Below the pieces are notes generated by a model that worked only from the letters and a program-made list of their open reading frames with translations, was not told the origin of the DNA and searched no databases. From Streptomyces chartreusis (lineage in GTDB: Bacteria > Actinomycetota > Actinomycetes > Streptomycetales > Streptomycetaceae), in contig NZ_CP023689.1 in the NCBI RefSeq assembly GCF_008704715.1, forward strand, positions 7,688,001-7,752,000: a DNA stretch of 64,000 bases. The letters are read 5' to 3'. Each line of letters opens with the position of its first letter. Within the stretch, counting starts at the first letter, position 1. Both the position numbers and the translations under genes were made by a program. Shown in pieces: positions 36,026 to 43,654 of the stretch.

Positions 36026-36712
36026 ATGTCCGAATGTGCCGATAACACTCACAACAACGCTCGCAAGGCGCCGAAGGCTTCGAACGCGAGCCGGACGCGT
36101 ACGACGGCGGTCCTCGCCGGGGCGGCACTGCTCGCCCCGCTCGGACTGCTGGCCGCGACCGGCAACGCCGCGGCGGCGGACAGCGGAGTGTGGGACCGCA
36201 TCGCCCAGTGCGAGAGCGGCGGCAACTGGCACATCAACACCGGCAACGGCTACTACGGCGGGCTTCAGTTCTCCCCCTCCACCTGGCGCGCGTACGGCGG
36301 TACGGCCTACGCGCCGACGGCGGACGGGGCCACCAGGGCCCAGCAGATAGCCGTGGCCACCAAGGTCCAGCGCGCCCAGGGGTGGGGCGCCTGGCCGACC
36401 TGTTCGGCCCGGGCCGGCGCGTACGGGAGCGCACCCGCCGCCTCCGCGGGCGGTTCGGCGTCCTCCGCGGGCAAGGCGGCCCCGTCGACCGCCAAGTCGG
36501 CGCCCGCAGCTCCGTCACAGGCGCCGGAGCGCTCCTCGGGGAACACGACCCGAAACTCCTCCCGCGGCGACTACGCCGTCCGTGCGGGCGACACGCTGAG
36601 CGGCATCGCCGCCCGGCACGGGACCACCTGGCGGCAGCTCTACGCCGCCAACAAGTCCGTCATCGGCGGTGATCCCCACCTGATCATGCCGGGGCAGCGT
36701 CTCGAACTCTGA
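36026..36712 (+). CDS. Resuscitation-promoting factor with LysM domain (RpfA-like)
   Basis: 228 aa from ATG 36026 (GAGAGGGA ribosome site). A long signal peptide (basic n-region, hydrophobic ~30-50, cleavage after NAAAA) leads to the transglycosylase-like Rpf domain (about 52-130). It holds the catalytic Glu in AQCESGGNWHINTGNG and then GGLQFSPSTWRAYGG and GWGAWPTC. A Ser/Ala linker and a LysM domain (VRAGDTLSGIAARHG, about 182-228) follow. It is a secreted muralytic enzyme acting in spore germination. The next gene encodes a second Rpf. Confidence 0.93.
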   Translation: MSECADNTHNNARKAPKASNASRTRTTAVLAGAALLAPLGLLAATGNAAAADSGVWDRIAQCESGGNWHINTGNGYYGGLQFSPSTWRAYGGTAYAPTADGATRAQQIAVATKVQRAQGWGAWPTCSARAGAYGSAPAASAGGSASSAGKAAPSTAKSAPAAPSQAPERSSGNTTRNSSRGDYAVRAGDTLSGIAARHGTTWRQLYAANKSVIGGDPHLIMPGQRLEL

Positions 36713-36816
36713 GCACCGCCCCCGGGGCCCCGCCCGGTCCGCCGACCGGGTGGGGCACTCGTCGTCGTCGGACGCGCCGCACCGGTCGTCGGCAATAAGC
36801 TGCCTAGCGTGCTGAT

Positions 36817-37377
36817 ATGAAATACGCACCGCTCACGATCGCCCTGGCCACCGCCCTGTTGACCGCCGTCAGCCCGGGCGCGTCGCACGCCACGTACGCG
36901 CCCCAGGTGGCGTCTCCGCTACCGGCCTCCGGTCCGCCTCCCAAACCCGCGTCCCTGGCCTGTGCCAAGAGTCATTGGCCCTGGGGCTGTGTCGCCAAGT
37001 GCGAGAGCGGCGGGGACTGGCACATCAACACCGGCAACGGCCACTTCGGCGGGCTTCAGTTCTCGCAGTCGACCTGGGAGGCCTTCGGCGGGCTGAAGTA
37101 CGCCCCGCGCGCGGACCTCGCCAAGCGCACCGAGCAGATCCACATCGCCCGCAAGGTCGTGGAGGTGCAGGGCTGGGGGGCCTGGCCGCACTGCTCCAGG
37201 CGGTACGGGCTCAAGGGCCGTATGAAGCTGGAGAAGCCCCAGGCCGAAGTCACCAAGAACCGCCTCGCGCCCGAAGTCACCAAGAACCGCCTCGCGCCCG
37301 GCCTGCTGATCATGCCGAGGGGCGCGAGGCTGAACGCCGCGCTGCCCGGCTCTCGTACTCGCCCGCCTCTCCGCTGA
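36817..37377 (+). CDS. Second resuscitation-promoting factor, no LysM
   Basis: 186 aa, ATG 36817. A signal peptide (PLTIALATALLTAVSPGASHA) is followed by the Rpf domain (about 52-125) with KCESGGDWHINTGNG, GGLQFSQSTWEAFGG and GWGAWPHC; catalytic Glu and the Cys pair are kept. The C-terminal part carries a duplicated EVTKNRLAP encoded by a 27-bp perfect tandem repeat and ends without LysM. It lies 104 bp after the first rpf. The last 68 bp overlap the convergent livF gene. Confidence 0.9.
   Translation: MKYAPLTIALATALLTAVSPGASHATYAPQVASPLPASGPPPKPASLACAKSHWPWGCVAKCESGGDWHINTGNGHFGGLQFSQSTWEAFGGLKYAPRADLAKRTEQIHIARKVVEVQGWGAWPHCSRRYGLKGRMKLEKPQAEVTKNRLAPEVTKNRLAPGLLIMPRGARLNAALPGSRTRPPLR
37246..37299 (+). 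repeat. 27-bp perfect tandem duplication in the second rpf
   Basis: Units 37246-37272 and 37273-37299 are identical and encode EVTKNRLAP twice. The absence of any divergence indicates a recent duplication or active slippage. Confidence 0.85.
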
Positions 37378-37987
37378 ACACGACAGCGCCCCGCCGCAGT
37401 TCGTGAACGACTGCCGCCCGGCCCCGCAGGCCGGGCGGCAGTCGTTGCTCGGCGACGACAACGCACGCGTCGAGGCCGCTCAGCAACTCGTACGTACGGG
37501 CGGCGACCGGGGGCGACATGCCCTGCGCCGGCTCGTCCACGAGGACCACACGCGCGCGTGCCAGCAGGGCGCGGGAGAGCGCCAGCATGCGCTGCTCGCC
37601 GCCCGACAGCGTGCCCGCGCGGCGCGCGAGGAGGGGTTCCAGCGGCGGGTAGGCGTCCAGGGCGACGCCGTACGACCGGGACGCCAGTTCGAGGTTCTCG
37701 CGCACCGTGAGGGAGCCGAAGACCGCCTGCCGCTCGGGGACCAGGCACAGTCCGCGGCGGGCCCGCTCGTGGGCGGGCATCCGGGTCACGTCGACGCCGT
37801 CCCACACCACCGCGCCCGCGGACAGCCGTACCGTTCCGGCCAGTGCGCGCAACGCTGTCGTACGCCCTGATCCGTTGCGTCCCAGCAGGACGGTGAGGCC
37901 GGGGCCCGCGGCGGCGACCGTGACGCCGTGCAGGGCCTCCAAGGGGCCGTAGCGCACGCGCGCGTGGCGCAGCGAGATGGTCGTCAT
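37310..37987 (-). CDS. livF: Branched-chain amino acid ABC transporter ATPase (LivF type)
   Basis: 225 aa from ATG 37987, overlapping the LivHMG stop (ATGA). The Walker A is LLGRNGSGRTTALRAL, in which the canonical K is R. The Q-loop region VPERQAVFGSLTVREN, signature LSGGEQRMLAL and Walker B VVLVDEPAQGMSP are present. LivF motifs (PERQAVFGSLTVRENL) identify the branched-chain/urea class. The Lys-to-Arg change may lower ATPase activity. The 3' end overlaps rpf2 by 68 bp. Confidence 0.85.
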   Translation of the reverse strand: MTTISLRHARVRYGPLEALHGVTVAAAGPGLTVLLGRNGSGRTTALRALAGTVRLSAGAVVWDGVDVTRMPAHERARRGLCLVPERQAVFGSLTVRENLELASRSYGVALDAYPPLEPLLARRAGTLSGGEQRMLALSRALLARARVVLVDEPAQGMSPPVAARTYELLSGLDACVVVAEQRLPPGLRGRAAVVHELRRGAVVFSGEAGEYESRAARRSASRPSA

Positions 37988-40677
37988 GCGGGGGCCTCCC
38001 CGGTGCCTGCCGTGTCGAGTACGTCGAGTACGCGGCCGGGCGGGCCGGAGGCGACGATGCGGCCAGCCGTCATGACGTGCACGGTGTCGGCGAGGTCGAC
38101 GACCAGGTCGAGGTCGTGTTCCACGACCAGCAGGGCCATGCCGTCCGCGGCGAGGGCCTTCAGGATGCGGGCGAGCGCGGTGACTTCCGCCGTGTCCAGG
38201 CCGGCGGCGGGTTCGTCGAGCAGCAGGACACGGGGGGCGCCGGCGAGGGCGCGGGCCAACTCGACGCGTCTGAGGGTGCCGGTGGGGAGGTCCGCGGCGG
38301 GCAGGGAGCGTACGGGGCCGTCCAGGCCTAGGAGTCTGAGGGACCTCTCCACGGCCGACGGGTCCTGGAGCCTGCCCTGTTCGGCACCCACGCGCACGTT
38401 CTCGGCGACGGTCAGGGAGGGGAACACGGCCAGTTGCTGGAAGGTGCGGGCGATGCCGAGGCGGGTGCGGGCGTGGGCGGCGAGGTGGGTGATGTCGCGG
38501 GTGCCCAGGCGGACTTGGCCCTGTGCGGGGCGGTGGGTGCCGGCCAGGCAGTGGAACAGGGTGCTCTTTCCCGCGCCGTTGGGACCGACGACGGCGGTGA
38601 TGTGGGCGGGCGGGACGGTGAGGGTGATGTCCTGGAGGGCGGTGAATCCGTCGTAGCGGGCCTGGAGATTGTGGGTGGTGAGGACGGGCGCAGGGGTGGG
38701 GGTCTCGTCGTCGGGCGCGGGTGGGGCCTGAGCGTCGGCGGCGGCCTCGGGCGCTCGTGGCGTTCGGTGTGCGGTCGAAGCGGTCAGGCCCGTCAACGTC
38801 GGGCTCGGAGCGGGTTCCGGCCCCGCAGGGCGCAGTAGACGCCGTACCCGTGCGCCCTGTTCCGTCAGTCGGGCTCCTCGGCCCGGGCGCAGGCGGGTCG
38901 TTGCCGAGCGGAGGGCCTCGTACGGGCCTGCAGGGAAGCGGCCCACCAGGACTGCCAGTACGCCGATGAGCGCTGCTGCCACGCCGCCGCGGGCGCCCGC
39001 GTCCAGGCCGACCAGGAGGGCCGCGGCCGCCAGGGCGCCCAGGGTGCTGTCGGCGCCCAGGACCACGACCGCGGCGAACCAGAGCAGGCCGCGGACCGGG
39101 TCGTAGGCGGCGGGGTCGAAGGCGCGCAGGCCCATGCCGAGCATGCCGCCGCCGAGGGCGGCCAGGGCGGCGCCCGACACGAAGGCCAGGAGCTTGAGCG
39201 ATGGCACCTGGACGCCCGCCGCCGACGCCCCGGACTCGTGGTCCCGCATCGCCGCCAGGGCCCGGCCCGTGCGGCCCCGGCGCAGCAGCCAGGTCGCCAG
39301 CAGGGCCGCCGCGAGGAGGGCGAGTTCCAGGACGTAGTACGCGCGGTCGCCCTCGAAGCCCGCCGGGCGGCCGAGGGAAAGGCCCGCGATCGCGTACGGC
39401 TGGGCGAACACGAAGCGGCTCACGCCGACGCCGACCGCGAAGGTGGCCAGGGCCAGTGCGAGGCCGCGGCGGCTGATCGCCGGCCAGCCCGTCAGGAGGC
39501 CCAGCGGGGCCACCAGGACGACCGCAAGGGCCAGTGCGGCGAGCTCCGGCAGGCGGGGCAGGCCCGGGAAGCGGCCGGCCGCCAGCAGGGCCGTGAACAG
39601 GGCGCCCAGGCCCGCGTAGGCCGCCTGTCCGAGGGAGATCTGGCCGCCGCGGCCCGTGACGACGACCAGGGACAGCAGCACCACGCCCAGCGCCGGCACC
39701 TGCACCGACGTGTGCAGGTCCGAGCCCGCGAAGCCGAGCGGGAGCAGGAAGAGGACGATCGCCACGATCCAGGCGCCCGGAGGGGTCGGCACGCGCGCGC
39801 CGGCCGTGCGCGGGAGCGCGTCGCGTGTGCCCACGCTCGGCATGACCAGGGCCGCGATCAGCAGGGCCACGACGAAGAGGTTCGTGCCGACGGCCTGGAG
39901 CAGCGGCGCGCCCCAGCCCGACGGATGCAGCCGGGTCAGCTGGCTCTGCGCGACACCGATCGCCAGCGCCGTCAGCACCGCGACCGGCAGACTGCGCATC
40001 CGCGCGACCACCGCGACCGCGACGACCTCCATCACCAGCAGCGGCAGGCCGTACGGGTCCAGGCGCACGTACGGGGCGAGCAGGACGCCCGTCAGGCCCG
40101 CCGTGAACGAGCCGAACGCCCAGCCCGCCGCCGCGACCCGGTCGGCGTCGATGCCCCCGAGGACGGCGAGCTGCCGGTCGTCGACCACGGCCCGCAGTTC
40201 CCGGCCGAAACGGGTCCAGCGGATCACCACGCCGACCGCGGCCGCAAGCACCAGCGCCACCGCGAGCTGCCCCCAGGGGTCCGCCGACACCAGCTCCGGC
40301 GCGTCGTCCCGCGCCCCCTGCCCCCACAGCAGCGCCGCACCCCCCACGAGCAGCACGAACACCCCGATGGACGCGACCAGGGTCTGCGCCGGGTCACCGC
40401 CCAGGACGGACAGCGGCCGGAAGACGAACCGTTCCAGCAGCATCCCGATGCCGGGCGCCAGGACCAGCAGCGTCACCGTCGCGCCCGCCCACAGCGGCCA
40501 GCCCCACTCCACCACGAACTGGCGCAGCGCGTACGCGCACACCATCGCGATCGCCCCGTGCGCGAAGTTCAGCACGCCCGTCGAGCGGTACGTCACGACC
40601 AGGCCGATCCCGGTGAGCGCGGCGGCGCTGCCGACCGAGAGACCGGCCAGCGTGAGGTCGTACGTCAGCGAGGACAT
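37984..40677 (-). CDS. Fused LivH-LivM-LivG permease/permease/ATPase polypeptide
   Basis: 897 aa. Residues 1-~290 are a LivH permease (LTGIGLVVTYRSTGVLNFAH, GRELRAVVDD). About 305-600 are a LivM permease (GRGGQISLGQAAYAGLGA, AISRRGLALALATFA, AMRDHESGASAAG). A Pro/Ala linker (610-660) leads to a LivG ATPase (GPNGAGKSTLFHCLAG, IARTFQQLAVFPSLTVAEN, LLLDEPAAGLD). In E. coli these are three separate proteins. One continuous frame covers all with no internal stop, so the fusion is genuine unless mis-assembled. It works with LivF and presumably the divergent binding protein. Confidence 0.9.
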   Translation of the reverse strand: MSSLTYDLTLAGLSVGSAAALTGIGLVVTYRSTGVLNFAHGAIAMVCAYALRQFVVEWGWPLWAGATVTLLVLAPGIGMLLERFVFRPLSVLGGDPAQTLVASIGVFVLLVGGAALLWGQGARDDAPELVSADPWGQLAVALVLAAAVGVVIRWTRFGRELRAVVDDRQLAVLGGIDADRVAAAGWAFGSFTAGLTGVLLAPYVRLDPYGLPLLVMEVVAVAVVARMRSLPVAVLTALAIGVAQSQLTRLHPSGWGAPLLQAVGTNLFVVALLIAALVMPSVGTRDALPRTAGARVPTPPGAWIVAIVLFLLPLGFAGSDLHTSVQVPALGVVLLSLVVVTGRGGQISLGQAAYAGLGALFTALLAAGRFPGLPRLPELAALALAVVLVAPLGLLTGWPAISRRGLALALATFAVGVGVSRFVFAQPYAIAGLSLGRPAGFEGDRAYYVLELALLAAALLATWLLRRGRTGRALAAMRDHESGASAAGVQVPSLKLLAFVSGAALAALGGGMLGMGLRAFDPAAYDPVRGLLWFAAVVVLGADSTLGALAAAALLVGLDAGARGGVAAALIGVLAVLVGRFPAGPYEALRSATTRLRPGRGARLTEQGARVRRLLRPAGPEPAPSPTLTGLTASTAHRTPRAPEAAADAQAPPAPDDETPTPAPVLTTHNLQARYDGFTALQDITLTVPPAHITAVVGPNGAGKSTLFHCLAGTHRPAQGQVRLGTRDITHLAAHARTRLGIARTFQQLAVFPSLTVAENVRVGAEQGRLQDPSAVERSLRLLGLDGPVRSLPAADLPTGTLRRVELARALAGAPRVLLLDEPAAGLDTAEVTALARILKALAADGMALLVVEHDLDLVVDLADTVHVMTAGRIVASGPPGRVLDVLDTAGTGEAPA

Positions 40678-41153
40678 CAGTCATCCGCTTCGGCGGGCTC
40701 ACAGATCGGGCACGGGCCCAGTTCACCGCTCCTCACCAGCTTGGCATCGACAGGGACGGCCTCCGCCTTCCCGGCGACCAGCGGGCAGTCCGCCCGGTGC
40801 CAGAGCGTGCCGCCGGGCACCATCAGCAGGTCCCCGCTGACCGCCAGAGGCGCCGCGGCGTCCTGCCCGGCCTCCTCGGCGTCGGCGGGCTCCGCAGCCA
40901 CCAGAAGGCCGTACAGCTCCTCCACGCGCGTGGCGGCGAGGGCGCCCCGGCCATGGGTCAGCAGGACCGCCCCGGCGACGATCAGCGCGGCGCCGGGCAC
41001 CGTGCAGGACGCCAGATACGGCAGCTGGCGCTCGGCGAACCGCTCGCCGGAGACGCCGTACCAGCCGATGACGCACAGCACCGCGCCGGCCGCGAGCGCG
41101 GCCCAGCCGGCCCACAGGACGGGGTGCACGGTCCGCAGTCGGGCTGTCCGCAT
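40677..41153 (-). CDS. Two-TM membrane protein with C-terminal CxxC/His motif
   Basis: 158 aa from ATG 41153 (GGGAG upstream); an in-frame GTG at 41189 is possible. Two hydrophobic helices lie near the N-terminus (VLWAGWAALAAGAVLCVIG and VPGAALIVAGAVLL). A soluble tail follows ending HRADCPLVAGKAEAVP then LGPCPIC, resembling a small zinc- or heme-binding motif. Its stop overlaps the livHMG ATG (TGATG), so it is co-expressed with the transporter. Role unknown; a transporter accessory is inference. Confidence 0.75.
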   Translation of the reverse strand: MRTARLRTVHPVLWAGWAALAAGAVLCVIGWYGVSGERFAERQLPYLASCTVPGAALIVAGAVLLTHGRGALAATRVEELYGLLVAAEPADAEEAGQDAAAPLAVSGDLLMVPGGTLWHRADCPLVAGKAEAVPVDAKLVRSGELGPCPICEPAEADD

Positions 41154-41177
41154 CGCTGGCTCCCACACGTCGGGTTT

Positions 41178-41191
41178 GTGTGCACGCACAC
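41178..41191. promoter_or_regulatory. Short palindrome in the divergent liv control region
   Basis: GTGTGC-AC-GCACAC is a perfect 14-bp palindrome, 25 bp upstream of the minus-strand start. It is GC-rich and could be chance, but lies in the only control region for both transcripts. Confidence 0.3.
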
Positions 41192-41229
41192 GGGGTTTCT
41201 GCGCATGTGCCTGTCCATGTCAGCCAATG

Positions 41230-41253
41230 GCTTGCACTATGCCTCCTGCAAGC
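41230..41253. promoter_or_regulatory. Inverted repeat in the divergent liv control region
   Basis: GCTTGCA (41230-41236) and TGCAAGC (41247-41253) are perfect arms with a 10-bp spacer. They lie 77 bp from the minus-strand start and 57 bp before the plus-strand lipoprotein. A candidate operator for nutrient-dependent control of the liv genes. Confidence 0.45.
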
Positions 41254-41309
41254 TGACCCTGAAAGCACCGGGCGCACACGGCCCGGATCGACACCCGGTG
41301 GTGAGCCAG

Positions 41310-41861
41310 ATGGTTCTCGGGAGCGACCTCAGGCGACACGGAACACGCAGGCGGCGGGGGACGGCACTGGCGGCCGCCCTGCTCCTCTCCCTCGGCCCGG
41401 CCCTCGCGGCGTGCAGCGACGACGAGGGCGGCGGGAGCAGCGAGACACCGCCGACTCCGACCGTGGAGCAGACCCGGCAGTCACCGGCCGCGACGGCGCC
41501 CGCCGACGCGGGGGCGGCCGAGACCGAGATCAAGCAGAACTGGCAGAAGTTCTTCGACCCCAAGACCTCTCTCGAGGACAAGCAGACCGTCCTGGAGAAC
41601 GGCGCGCGGATGGCGCCGGTCCTCCAGGCGTTCAGCGGCGACGAGCGCGGCGGACAGGTCGAGGCGCAGGTCTCCAAGATCGAGTTCACCTCGCCCACCG
41701 AGGCGGACGTGACCTACGACCTGACCCTCAAGGGCGCCACCGCCCTGCCCAACGCCTCCGGAACCGCGGTCGAGCAGGACGGCACCTGGAAGGTGTCCGC
41801 CAAGACCCTGTGCGCGCTGGTCCAGTTGAGCGGCAATGGGTCACCGATCCCGGGGTGCTGA
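41310..41861 (+). CDS. Secreted lipoprotein, function unknown
   Basis: 183 aa from ATG 41310; in-frame GTGs at 41298 and 41301 are alternatives, and none has a strong ribosome site. A signal peptide (basic RRHGTRRRRG, hydrophobic core) ends in the lipobox LAAC, followed by an acidic Gly/Ser/Thr linker. The mature domain (AAETEIKQNWQKFFDPKTSL, ADVTYDLTLKG, DGTWKVSAKTLC) resembles the low-molecular-weight Mtb12-like secreted domain. The last 26 bp overlap the binding-protein gene, so the two are co-translated. Confidence 0.75.
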   Translation: MVLGSDLRRHGTRRRRGTALAAALLLSLGPALAACSDDEGGGSSETPPTPTVEQTRQSPAATAPADAGAAETEIKQNWQKFFDPKTSLEDKQTVLENGARMAPVLQAFSGDERGGQVEAQVSKIEFTSPTEADVTYDLTLKGATALPNASGTAVEQDGTWKVSAKTLCALVQLSGNGSPIPGC

Positions 41862-43131
41862 GGCGGCGATCGCCGTGCTGCTGCTGACACTGGGTACGGC
41901 GTGCGGCAGCCGGTTGCCGGAGAGCGACTTCGAACACCGGGACCGTGGCAGCCCTTCGGAGCCGGCCCGGGACCGCACCCCGATCCGCGTCGGCGTCATC
42001 ACCAGTGCCACCAGCCCCGTCGGCGGCAACGCCTTCACCGGTCCGCGCGACGGCGCCAAGGCGTTCTTCGACCGCCTCAACGCGCGCGGCGGCATCGACG
42101 GCCGCCGCGTCGAGGTGCGCCTGTGCGACGACGGCGGCAGCGGCATCGGCAACAACGAGTGCGTGCACCGGCTGATCGACGAGGACAAGGTCGTCGCCCT
42201 CGTCGCCACCACCGCCCTCGACTACGCGGGCGCCTCGCGCGTCTCGCACGCGCGCGTGCCCGACATCGGCGGCCAGCCCATCGGAGCCGCCTACGACACC
42301 TGGCCGCACCTGTACGGCATCTACGGCAGCCTCGCGCCCCGTGACGGCACCACCGGCTGGGACGGCGAGCAGTACGGCGGAACGGAGGTCTACCGCTACT
42401 TCAAACGCGAGCACGGCGCCCGGACGGCCGCCGTCGTCTCCTACAACCAGCCCGCGTCGGCCGCCTACGCCCGGCTCGTCGAACGGGGACTGAAGGCCGA
42501 GGGCTACAAGGTCGTCACCGAACAGGTCGACTTCGCGCTGCCCAACTTCCGCGCGGTGGCCGCCGACCTGAAGGAGCAGGGCGCCGACCTCGTCTTCGAC
42601 GCCATCGACACGCACGGCAACGCCCGGCTGTGCGAGGCGATGGACGACGTCGGCGCCGACGTCACCGCCAAGGTGACGAACGTACAGAACTGGACGTCCA
42701 CCGTCGCCGAGGACTACAAGGACGCCCCGCGCTGCCGCAACGCCCTGTGGGCGACCGGGTCGTCCCGCAACTTCGAGGACACCGGCCAGGACGCCGTACG
42801 CGAGTTCCGGGACGCCACCGAGGGACTGGACAGCCATTCCCAGTGGCAGCTGGAGGGCTGGGCGGCGGCGAAGTGGTTCACGGACGCGGCGAAGGCCTGC
42901 GCGCCGAAGGGCGTCACGCGCGCGTGCGTCGACGACCACATGAACCACAGCCAGGGCTACACCGCCGGCGGCCTGCTGATCCCGGTCCGGTTCGAGCGGC
43001 TGCCCGAGCCGCCGAAGAGCCGCCGCACCTGTCTGTCGGTGGCCCGCTGGACGGACGGCAGGGGCTGGGTGTCCCAGGGAGACATGAACGACACGTGCTT
43101 CGAGGTCCCGCAGCTGCCGTATCGGCCCTGA
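41836..43131 (+). CDS. ABC transporter substrate-binding protein, branched-chain amino acid type
   Basis: 431 aa. An N-terminal hydrophobic segment with Cys (LLLTLGTACGS) suggests a lipoprotein. A Leu/Ile/Val-binding-type periplasmic domain runs from ~50: IRVGVITSATSPVGGNAFTG, GAKAFFDRLNARGGIDGRRV, DEDKVVALVATTALDY, AVVSYNQPASAAYARL. Several Cys in the C-terminal part are unusual for the family. It is divergently placed from the LivHMG-LivF operon and is its obvious partner. Substrate not determinable by eye. Confidence 0.85.
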   Translation: MGHRSRGAEAAIAVLLLTLGTACGSRLPESDFEHRDRGSPSEPARDRTPIRVGVITSATSPVGGNAFTGPRDGAKAFFDRLNARGGIDGRRVEVRLCDDGGSGIGNNECVHRLIDEDKVVALVATTALDYAGASRVSHARVPDIGGQPIGAAYDTWPHLYGIYGSLAPRDGTTGWDGEQYGGTEVYRYFKREHGARTAAVVSYNQPASAAYARLVERGLKAEGYKVVTEQVDFALPNFRAVAADLKEQGADLVFDAIDTHGNARLCEAMDDVGADVTAKVTNVQNWTSTVAEDYKDAPRCRNALWATGSSRNFEDTGQDAVREFRDATEGLDSHSQWQLEGWAAAKWFTDAAKACAPKGVTRACVDDHMNHSQGYTAGGLLIPVRFERLPEPPKSRRTCLSVARWTDGRGWVSQGDMNDTCFEVPQLPYRP

Positions 43132-43200
43132 GGGGCAACCGAACAGCCGGTTCGCCGGTCCAACCCACGAAGCGGAGAGACCGAGGAGGAACCCCAGCGC

Positions 43201-43647
43201 ATGACCCCCGTGTCGCACGCCGTACCCCTGCGCGCCGACTGCATAGCGGACTCGGCCGGCGGGCTGACCTTCGACGTCAGCGCGACCGGGGCGCCCGACA
43301 CGGCCCATCTGGTCCTGCGTCACCGCGAGGGCCCGGAGGAGGTCACCCTGCCCCTCGCTCCGGCGACGAAGGGCCGCCTGCGGGCGGCGCTGCCCAGCAG
43401 CGTGTCCCTCCTGGAGGGCCACTGGGACGCGTACGCCAGCGTGACGGAGGAGGAGTCGGACCACCGGGTGGCGTCGGGCGCCATGGACGTGCACCCGCAC
43501 GCCTCCCGGGTCCCCTACGAGACCCGGCAGGGGAACCTGAGCGTCGAATGCCGATTACCGGCATCCCCCTCAGGGGCGCGGGGAACTGCGCGATCAGCCA
43601 CCATGGACCCGCACTCGCCCGCGAAATCCGCACTTCCGAGCTGTTAG
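43201..43647 (+). CDS. Hypothetical protein with repeat-derived C-terminus and a TTA codon
   Basis: 148 aa, ATG 43201. Residues 1-~118 look like a real domain, beta-rich (ADSAGGLTFDVSATGAP, DTAHLVLRHREGPEEVTLPL, ALPSSVSLLEGHWDAYASV) and without a recognised family; similar domains accompany glycan-modifying proteins. The tail after about residue 118 is encoded by a dispersed GC-rich repeat. A leucine TTA codon sits at 43555-43557, the only in-frame one I noticed in the window, which would place expression under bldA. The native gene may end earlier and be disrupted by the repeat. Confidence 0.55.
   Translation: MTPVSHAVPLRADCIADSAGGLTFDVSATGAPDTAHLVLRHREGPEEVTLPLAPATKGRLRAALPSSVSLLEGHWDAYASVTEEESDHRVASGAMDVHPHASRVPYETRQGNLSVECRLPASPSGARGTARSATMDPHSPAKSALPSC
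43572..43588 (+). repeat. Dispersed GC-rich repeat, copy C (core)
   Basis: AGGGGCGCGGGGAACTG followed by CGCGATCAGCCACCATGG, within the 3' end of the preceding open frame. In that frame it encodes the basic string SGARGTARSATM. Confidence 0.8.
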
Positions 43648-43654
43648 GCGCCAC

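Noticed and set aside
37310..40327. A 1005-codon open frame running through livF and much of livHMG in another phase
   Set aside because: Only its last 225 codons (LivF) have protein character; the rest is Gly/Arg/Pro shadow of the LivHMG frame.
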